Source: Nitrospirota bacterium (GTDB lineage Bacteria > Nitrospirota > JAOUDF01). Taken from it: 10,718 nucleotides of DNA. The notes under the pieces are model-generated. The model was not told where the DNA came from. It searched no databases and saw nothing but the letters and a program-made list of their open reading frames with translations. Made by a program: the position numbers and the translations under genes. The DNA is taken from assembly GCA_029859385.1 (NCBI GenBank), contig JAOUDF010000073.1:1-10718 (forward strand). The letters are read 5' to 3'. This document shows, piece after piece, positions 6,345 to 10,718 of the stretch; position 1 is the stretch's first letter; every line of letters begins with the position of its first letter.

Positions 6345-7954
6345 ATCTTCTCTCCATTCGCATCATTGACATATAATGATCCAAGTTTATTTTGCCCTTG
6401 AGGAATTCTAAATACAAAAGTACTCCCCTTCCCCTGTTCGCTTTCCACCCATATGCGACCGCCGTGGTGCTCTACAATGGACTTGCATATGGGAAGCCCC
6501 AACCCCGTCCCTTTGGGCTTGTCGGTCAGGGTGTTTCCAACCTGCCTGAATTTTTCAAAGATAACTTCATGGTCCTCCTTGGCAATTCCTACGCCGGTAT
6601 CCGCCACGGAGACCTCGATACCTTTTCCATAGAAATCACTTCCTTCGACAAGTCGCGCAGTGACCCGCACCGATCCTTTTTCAGTAAACTTCCACGCATT
6701 GGAGATGAGGTTGATAACCACCTGTATGAGGCAGTCCCGGTCGGCGGTAACGACCGGGAGGTTCGCATCCAGCTCCTTAACCAATACCAGTTTCTTCTGG
6801 CCAAAGAGCGACGATGTCGCCGCCGTGGCCCGTTCTATGACATCAGCTATCGAGACATCCTGCATGTTCCACGACATCTTGCCCGATTCGAGCTTGGCCA
6901 GGTCGAGGACTTCGTTGATCAGGGCCGTGAGCCGCTCCCCTTCAGCCACAATAATATCGACGTTTTCTCTTATCTGACCCGCTGCTTTAACAGCCTTGCC
7001 CTCCTGACCGTCCAGAGACGGGAAGACGTCATCGGCAAGCTTTTTTCTAATGATCTTGGCAAAACCGAGGACGGATGTCAGCGGCGTCCTTAATTCGTGG
7101 GAGACGGTATTGATAAAATCAGACTTGGCGCGAGCGGCCTGTTCAGCTTCCGCCTTGGCGACCAGCAACTCTTTCTCGACCTGTTTTCGCTCTTTAATCT
7201 CTTCTTCAAGGGCCTCATTAGTCCTGGCCATCTCCCTGGTTCGCTCGTGGAAAAGACGGTCCATAGCCCGGTGCAGGTTGCCCACTTCATCATTGCGGTT
7301 CTCAAGCAACAAGTCGGCAGACAGCGGCGAACCTGCTCTTTCATGTCCATTCATAATGCCGTCAGCCGCATTATTGATGGCCCTCGTGATCTCCAGAAGG
7401 GGTTTGGTGATGATCCGGTTGAGGGCGATATAAATGGCCGCCACCAGCGCCGCTTCAAGAAAAGCCAGGGCAAATATCAATTTGTAGATAGTCGCGGCCA
7501 TCGACTGGCGTACCTTCTCGTCGGTAAAGTAGAGGACAATCTTGCCGATCTTCTGCCCCTCCTTGAGAATATCCCGCTCTTTTACGGCATAATACTTCTT
7601 TCTGGGCGGCTCCCTGAGTTCGACAATTTCCACGCCTTCGGCCCTTGCGCGGCCGACAAACACACCGCTGGAACCATCTTCCTGGTAGATCATGGCTCCT
7701 ACCAGAAATTCATTACCGGACAGATGGATATCGAGCATCTGCTGGACCGTATCGTTGTCGAAGTTATATACCGGATCGCGTATCGTCATGGAGGTGTCCT
7801 CGGTGTACGACTCGATGTTTGCGTCGAGCTGCCGGTACTCCTTCGACTTCATCGCAAGATAGGTCTGGACGCCAAATACCGACCCTATCACCAGTACTAC
7901 TACAGTGGTGATAAGCAATATCTTGGCATTGAGAGAGTCTTTGATAAACCCCAT
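6341..7954 (-). CDS. Membrane-bound sensor histidine kinase with HAMP domain
   Basis: 537 residues. Layout: cytoplasmic start, TM1 at about 11-33, a periplasmic sensor region of about 118 residues (34-151), TM2 at about 152-178, HAMP (about 179-235), a Glu/Arg-rich coiled coil (about 235-280), HisKA, then HATPase_c. The phosphoacceptor is H286 in FINTVSHELRTPLTSVLGF. The ATP-binding boxes are complete: N box with N415 and N419, G1 DTGVGI (452-457), F box FEKFRQVG and G2 GTGLGL (482-487). There is no receiver or Hpt domain, so it needs a separate response regulator; the CheY-like gene at the operon end is the local candidate. The ATG at 7954 is preferred because it sits 7 nt after the upstream stop and gives a normal N-terminus; a longer form would run back into that gene. 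The periplasmic part does not look like a binding-protein fold, so soluble binding proteins could be its ligand-carrying partners. That last point is inference. Confidence 0.94.
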   Translation of the reverse strand: MGFIKDSLNAKILLITTVVVLVIGSVFGVQTYLAMKSKEYRQLDANIESYTEDTSMTIRDPVYNFDNDTVQQMLDIHLSGNEFLVGAMIYQEDGSSGVFVGRARAEGVEIVELREPPRKKYYAVKERDILKEGQKIGKIVLYFTDEKVRQSMAATIYKLIFALAFLEAALVAAIYIALNRIITKPLLEITRAINNAADGIMNGHERAGSPLSADLLLENRNDEVGNLHRAMDRLFHERTREMARTNEALEEEIKERKQVEKELLVAKAEAEQAARAKSDFINTVSHELRTPLTSVLGFAKIIRKKLADDVFPSLDGQEGKAVKAAGQIRENVDIIVAEGERLTALINEVLDLAKLESGKMSWNMQDVSIADVIERATAATSSLFGQKKLVLVKELDANLPVVTADRDCLIQVVINLISNAWKFTEKGSVRVTARLVEGSDFYGKGIEVSVADTGVGIAKEDHEVIFEKFRQVGNTLTDKPKGTGLGLPICKSIVEHHGGRIWVESEQGKGSTFVFRIPQGQNKLGSLYVNDANGEKI

Positions 7955-7961
7955 TGAAAGC

Positions 7962-8729
7962 CTACTCCGCCATACCAAAGCGTTGAAGTATGGTCTTGTA
8001 CGAGCCATCCGCCTTCATATTGTCCAGGGTCTCCTGCCATTTCCTTATCACACTGTCGGGGGTGTCGTGGCTGAAGGCCATGTACATCATCTGCTTATTG
8101 ATGGTAAAGACCGGTTCGATCTTGTCGGCAACGCCTGACCGCCGGGCCGTGACCAATCCGACGGCAAGGTTTTCCACCCAGAGATCCACACGACCCGCCG
8201 CAAGCTTCCGGACATTTTGTCCGCTGACAAGCGTTGATTCTGTGTTGGTGAAGTCCTTCCCCTTGAGAAAGGTCTCTCCAACATCATCCCTGTAGGTCCC
8301 TATCTTCCCCGCCTTCCTGGCGTCATCGAGGGAATTGACAATGATTCCCGAGCCCTTCCGCGCAAAGAAAACCATTTTGTCTTCGACGATCGGCCCTACC
8401 CATTTGAAGAGCTTTTCTCGTTCTTCCGTACGGGTCGTTGAAAAGACCACATGGTTATCCCTTGTCTTGGCCAGGTTGTAGGCAATGGACCAGGAGCGCA
8501 CTTCAATAGTGTCCGGATGGCCGACGCGCCGGAGGACCTCCCGTACAACTTCCGCGGCGGCTCCGGTAACTTTCCCTTCGTCAGTATAGTTATACGGCGG
8601 CAGCTCTTCGGTGAGGATGGTGAAGTTTGCGGCCTGCGCCGGACACGGGGCAGAACATACCGCCATGAACATCGCCGCGGCAACCAGAACTCTCGTCCAA
8701 TTCATCATGAACAGATTACGGTTTGACAT
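7962..8729 (-). CDS. Periplasmic solute-binding protein (SBP_bac_3 type), second tandem copy
   Basis: 255 residues, with a signal peptide ending near CPAQAA-NFTI (about residue 34). Family 3 motifs: FTILTEELPPYNYTDEGKVTG (36-56) in lobe 1, STTRTEEREKLFKWVGPI with the ligand-binding type Arg, FFARKGSG, GTYRDDVGETFLKG at the lobe 2 hinge, and KLAAGRVDLWVENLA. The C-terminus is DGSYKTILQRFG. It aligns along its whole length with the product of the next gene upstream, with roughly half the residues the same by eye, so the two are tandem duplicates. Its ATG overlaps the end of that gene by 14 bp, and GAGGAAA lies about 7 nt upstream of 8729. The stop is 7 nt before the kinase start. No ABC permease or ATPase is in the window, so it may deliver ligand to the adjacent kinase or to a transporter elsewhere. 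The ligand is unknown, perhaps amino-acid-like. Confidence 0.9.
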   Translation of the reverse strand: MSNRNLFMMNWTRVLVAAAMFMAVCSAPCPAQAANFTILTEELPPYNYTDEGKVTGAAAEVVREVLRRVGHPDTIEVRSWSIAYNLAKTRDNHVVFSTTRTEEREKLFKWVGPIVEDKMVFFARKGSGIIVNSLDDARKAGKIGTYRDDVGETFLKGKDFTNTESTLVSGQNVRKLAAGRVDLWVENLAVGLVTARRSGVADKIEPVFTINKQMMYMAFSHDTPDSVIRKWQETLDNMKADGSYKTILQRFGMAE

Positions 8730-9486
8730 CGTATTTCCTCAATATCTGGGCATAGGTACCATCGGACTTGATTTCGTCCAGAGCTTTCTGCCAGCGGACT
8801 ATCTCGCTATCCGGCGTTTTTATATTAAAAGCCAGGTAGAGATGATCAGAGCCAACCTCGAAGATTTTTTCAACCTTGTCTTGAACCCCCATTTTCCTGG
8901 CGACATAGTGGCCCGCTATTTCGCTGGTGATCCATAGGTCGATCCTGCCCGCAGCCAGTTTTTGTACGTTAAACTTGTCGTCCAGTATGCTGTTAATGTT
9001 AGTAAAGCCCCGTTCCTTGAGCATAATTTCTCCCACGTCATCCTTATAGGTACCTATGCTCTTTACCTTTTTTGCGTCATCGAGTGCTCTAATGACGAGA
9101 CCGGAGCCTTTCCTGGCGAAGAGGACAGTACGATCGGGAATGAGGGGGCCGACCCACTTGAAGAGTTTTTCCCTGGAAGCGTTCCGACCGGTGGAAAAAA
9201 GTATATAACCTTCGTTCTGCAGAGTAAGATTGTAGGCTCGTGACCAGGAATAGCTAGTGATTTTTTCTGGATGCCCCATCTTTCTCATCAGGGCCTTTAC
9301 GATCTCGGAGCATACCCCGGTCACATCGCCGCTTTCGGTATAACTGTAAGGGGGGAGCTCCTCTGTAACGACCTGGTATTGCGGAGCGCACAGAGCCTCC
9401 GTGGTCATAGACAATATGATGACTCCCGCAAGAACACCAGTCAAAAGCCGTTTGAATCGCGCAGACATACGCGGCCAGACTCTCAT
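8716..9486 (-). CDS. Periplasmic solute-binding protein (SBP_bac_3 type), first tandem copy
   Basis: 256 residues with a basic N-terminus and signal peptide (RFKRLLTGVLAGVIILSM, cleavage likely near ALCA-PQYQ, residue 34). Mature motifs: VVTEELPPYSYTESGDVTG (39-57), GRNASREKLFKWVGPLIPDR with the Arg typical of carboxylate-binding members, LFARKGSG, GTYKDDVGEIMLKERG and KLAAGRIDLWITSEIAG. It ends DGTYAQILRKYDVKP. It is the tandem partner of the following binding protein, whose start lies inside the last codons of this gene. AAGGAG sits 8 nt before the ATG at 9486; an internal ATG at residue 7 is possible but less well placed. It follows the outer-membrane barrel gene by 26 nt. An outer-membrane pore followed by periplasmic binding proteins makes a sensible entry and capture pair for a small solute. 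Confidence 0.9.
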   Translation of the reverse strand: MRVWPRMSARFKRLLTGVLAGVIILSMTTEALCAPQYQVVTEELPPYSYTESGDVTGVCSEIVKALMRKMGHPEKITSYSWSRAYNLTLQNEGYILFSTGRNASREKLFKWVGPLIPDRTVLFARKGSGLVIRALDDAKKVKSIGTYKDDVGEIMLKERGFTNINSILDDKFNVQKLAAGRIDLWITSEIAGHYVARKMGVQDKVEKIFEVGSDHLYLAFNIKTPDSEIVRWQKALDEIKSDGTYAQILRKYDVKP

Positions 9487-9512
9487 TTATCCATCTCCTT
9501 TATCTTGCCTGC

Positions 9513-10325
9513 CTAAAACGGTTTTACATTGAACGCAACGGTCATTTTGAACCAGAACTCATCCTCCAGCAGGTTGTCGGGGGCTGAGTCCTTCATAGAC
9601 CACTGGTAGTAAAGTGACGGTTCAAACCTCAGACCATGCCACGAAAAAGAACCCGCCAACGCCGTCCGCCAATAGCTCCAACCGTGGCCGGTATCAAAAG
9701 TGCCGCCTCCGTCATCCCATCCAATCTCGACCGATGGCGTAATCTTGTTCTCACCTATCGGGATATCGTAATTCACGCCCGCCTTAAGATACCAGGCCTC
9801 TTTGCCGGCGCCGTGGGCCGGCCAGTCATAGTAGAGGCCCCAGTAAGGAACTGGCCGCGAGGGGCCGAGCCTGGGCAAGAATTCCGGATGATTCACGCTG
9901 AGAAAGAGTTCATTGATATCGGCCGTCCCTAACCGAAAGAAGTGGTAGTAGGTATAGCTGATGTCGTAATTTGTCTTGAAACGCGAACTGTCCAGCATAC
10001 TGTTGTAATACCCTGCATAGTAATCGTGCTCATCCCAGTCCGCACATTTATCGCCGTAAGGGTCTTTACAGTTATTCTCCAGTGAATAGGACGACCAGAC
10101 GCCGGCATAGAGGCCGGTGGCGCCAAGGTCGATGAATATGTCGGGCTGAAAGGCCGGTGCGTTCTCCCACAGGTCATACCCCTTGGAGAGGTATTTCGAC
10201 GCATAGGTGAGCTTGACATCTATCGATGTTTTTTTGAAAAATCCTTCTTCTTCCGCAAATGACGGCATGGGGAGCATTCCCAGCAGCAAAATTGTCACCC
10301 CACCACATATCTTCCAAAACTTCAT
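9513..10325 (-). CDS. Outer-membrane beta-barrel protein, TorF-like putative porin
   Basis: 270 residues. A signal peptide (MKFWKICGGVTILLLGMLP..., cleavage after SFA, about residue 24) leads into amphipathic, aromatic-rich strands. The segment SIDVKLTYASKYLSKGYDLWENAPAFQPDIFIDLGATGLYAG follows the pattern of the TorF/TIGR02001 family, where a strand ends in a 'Y-x-x-KG/RG' turn followed by a 'pa-Q' and a 'GfYaG' strand; I give it in this description only as a pattern. The chain ends in FNVKPF, with the C-terminal Phe used as the barrel assembly signal. The ATG at 10325 has GGGGGA about 5 nt upstream; a TTG just before it is less likely. It appears to be the first gene of the operon. The expected role is diffusion of a small solute across the outer membrane. 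The barrel call is firm; the subfamily is likely but not certain. Confidence 0.82.
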   Translation of the reverse strand: MKFWKICGGVTILLLGMLPMPSFAEEEGFFKKTSIDVKLTYASKYLSKGYDLWENAPAFQPDIFIDLGATGLYAGVWSSYSLENNCKDPYGDKCADWDEHDYYAGYYNSMLDSSRFKTNYDISYTYYHFFRLGTADINELFLSVNHPEFLPRLGPSRPVPYWGLYYDWPAHGAGKEAWYLKAGVNYDIPIGENKITPSVEIGWDDGGGTFDTGHGWSYWRTALAGSFSWHGLRFEPSLYYQWSMKDSAPDNLLEDEFWFKMTVAFNVKPF

Positions 10326-10355
10326 CAATCCCCCGTCATAATGCCTAAGCAGCCG

Positions 10356-10402
10356 TACCGGCAGCAGTATCCCCCCGGGGAAGGGAGAGACTTCAGCCGG
10401 TA
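10356..10402. repeat. Inverted repeat in the operon leader
   Basis: TACCGGC at 10356-10362 and GCCGGTA at 10396-10402 are perfect 7-bp inverted copies separated by 33 nt. They lie in the roughly 85-nt transcribed leader between the candidate promoter and the porin start. The interval contains the palindrome CCCCGGGG (10373-10380). It could form a leader stem or an operator; it may also be chance. No known riboswitch consensus was recognised. Confidence 0.35.
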
Positions 10403-10416
10403 TTTTGTCAGGCTGT

Positions 10417-10445
10417 ATCCTAGTTTATGCTCTCTTTCTTGACAA
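10417..10445 (-). promoter_or_regulatory. Candidate sigma70-like promoter for the sensory operon
   Basis: On the - strand, TTGTCA (10440-10445) is separated by exactly 17 nt from TAGGAT (10417-10422). These match the -35 at five of six and the -10 at four of six positions. The site lies in the gap between the PEP-CTERM gene and the porin gene, about 90 nt before the latter, where the operon promoter would be expected. It leaves a leader of about 85 nt that carries an inverted repeat. Confidence 0.5.
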
Positions 10446-10454
10446 GACAGATTT

Positions 10455-10718
10455 TTAGCAGTCGACACCCGTTGTCTGCAACTTCTCACGGTGGTAAGAA
10501 CAAAACCTCAACATGCCAATCCCCAGCAAGCCGCCAGCCATCAGCAACCATGTGCCCGGCTCAGGGACAGGCTGGTGTTCTCTGCCTGGAACATTGTTGT
10601 AATACGCCGCAGCGTCACCGCCAACCGTAAGCCACAACTCCAGAAATCCGTGGTCGCTTAACGTTATCGTTTTGGGAGTTGTGAATAATCCTCCGGAAAA
10701 TGTCGCGAAGGCCGTCAT
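10455..10718 (-). CDS. PEP-CTERM protein, C-terminal part (5' end outside window)
   Basis: The frame is open to the window edge, so the start is probably beyond it; the Met at 10716-10718 may be internal. The 87 visible residues hold a segment with SDHGFLELWLTVGGDAAAY and then a PEP-CTERM sorting signal: PVPEPGTW, a hydrophobic helix LLMAGGLLGIGML and a basic R/HREK tail. Such proteins are exported, cut after the motif by an exosortase, and usually sent to the cell surface or extracellular polysaccharide. The tail after the helix is about 16 residues and ends in a Cys, longer than the usual few basic residues. It ends with TAA about 130 nt before the porin start. No exosortase or polysaccharide gene is in the window. 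The sorting class is sure; the function of the protein is not known. Confidence 0.8.
   Translation of the reverse strand: MTAFATFSGGLFTTPKTITLSDHGFLELWLTVGGDAAAYYNNVPGREHQPVPEPGTWLLMAGGLLGIGMLRFCSYHREKLQTTGVDC

Noticed and set aside
6392..7957. Long open frames on the + strand opposite the histidine kinase (about 233 and 286 codons, in the same frame with one stop between them)
   Set aside because: They are codon-register antisense of a well-supported kinase. Their stops would need Leu TTA/CTA or Ser TCA codons in the kinase, which are rare in this composition. The translation shows no recognisable domain and no ribosome binding site pattern.
4188..10325. Operon read as a complete ABC amino acid importer
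   Set aside because: Three binding proteins are present but no permease or ATP-binding protein gene occurs anywhere in the window, and the remaining genes are signalling and enzymatic.
1..10718. CRISPR array, tRNA, rRNA, insertion sequence or attachment site
   Set aside because: Scanning both strands showed no regularly spaced repeats, no transposase or integrase protein and no recognisable tRNA or rRNA segment.

Overview
The window comes from a moderately GC-rich Gram-negative bacterium. The evidence is an outer-membrane beta-barrel with a signal peptide and a C-terminal Phe, an AsmA-family protein, an M48 periplasmic protease and a PEP-CTERM (exosortase) tail. The gene set and style would fit a Desulfuromonadales/Geobacter-like or related environmental lineage, but taxonomy is an inference; no rRNA or tRNA is present. 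No mobile element, CRISPR array or tRNA was seen.

Left part, + strand (1-3600): an envelope cluster of three genes. They are the 3' end of an SH3-domain protein, an M48 zinc metalloprotease with a signal peptide, and a long AsmA-family protein anchored by one N-terminal membrane helix. Spacing is tight (2 and 22 nt), so they are probably co-transcribed from a promoter outside the window.

Middle (3623-4187), - strand: a bacterioferritin with all six ferroxidase ligands and the haem methionine, preceded by a good ribosome binding site and a possible promoter in a 97-nt gap.

Right part, - strand (4188-10325): seven tightly packed genes that read as one operon. In transcription order they are an outer-membrane beta-barrel (TorF-like), two closely related periplasmic solute-binding proteins, a two-TM HAMP histidine kinase, a homocysteine S-methyltransferase family enzyme, a third diverged solute-binding protein, and a single-domain CheY-like response regulator. 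Gaps are mostly 7-28 nt and two junctions overlap. A sigma70-like promoter (TTGTCA-17-TAGGAT) lies about 90 nt ahead of the barrel gene. No ABC permease or ATPase accompanies the three binding proteins.

My working reading of that operon is a sensory module: a porin admits a small solute, soluble binding proteins capture it, the kinase reports it through the receiver protein, and a methyltransferase may use it or a related compound. This is inference; the gene order, overlaps and motifs are seen directly. It is the part of the window most likely to hold an undescribed system. The right edge (10455-10718) holds the C-terminal part of a PEP-CTERM protein on the - strand.
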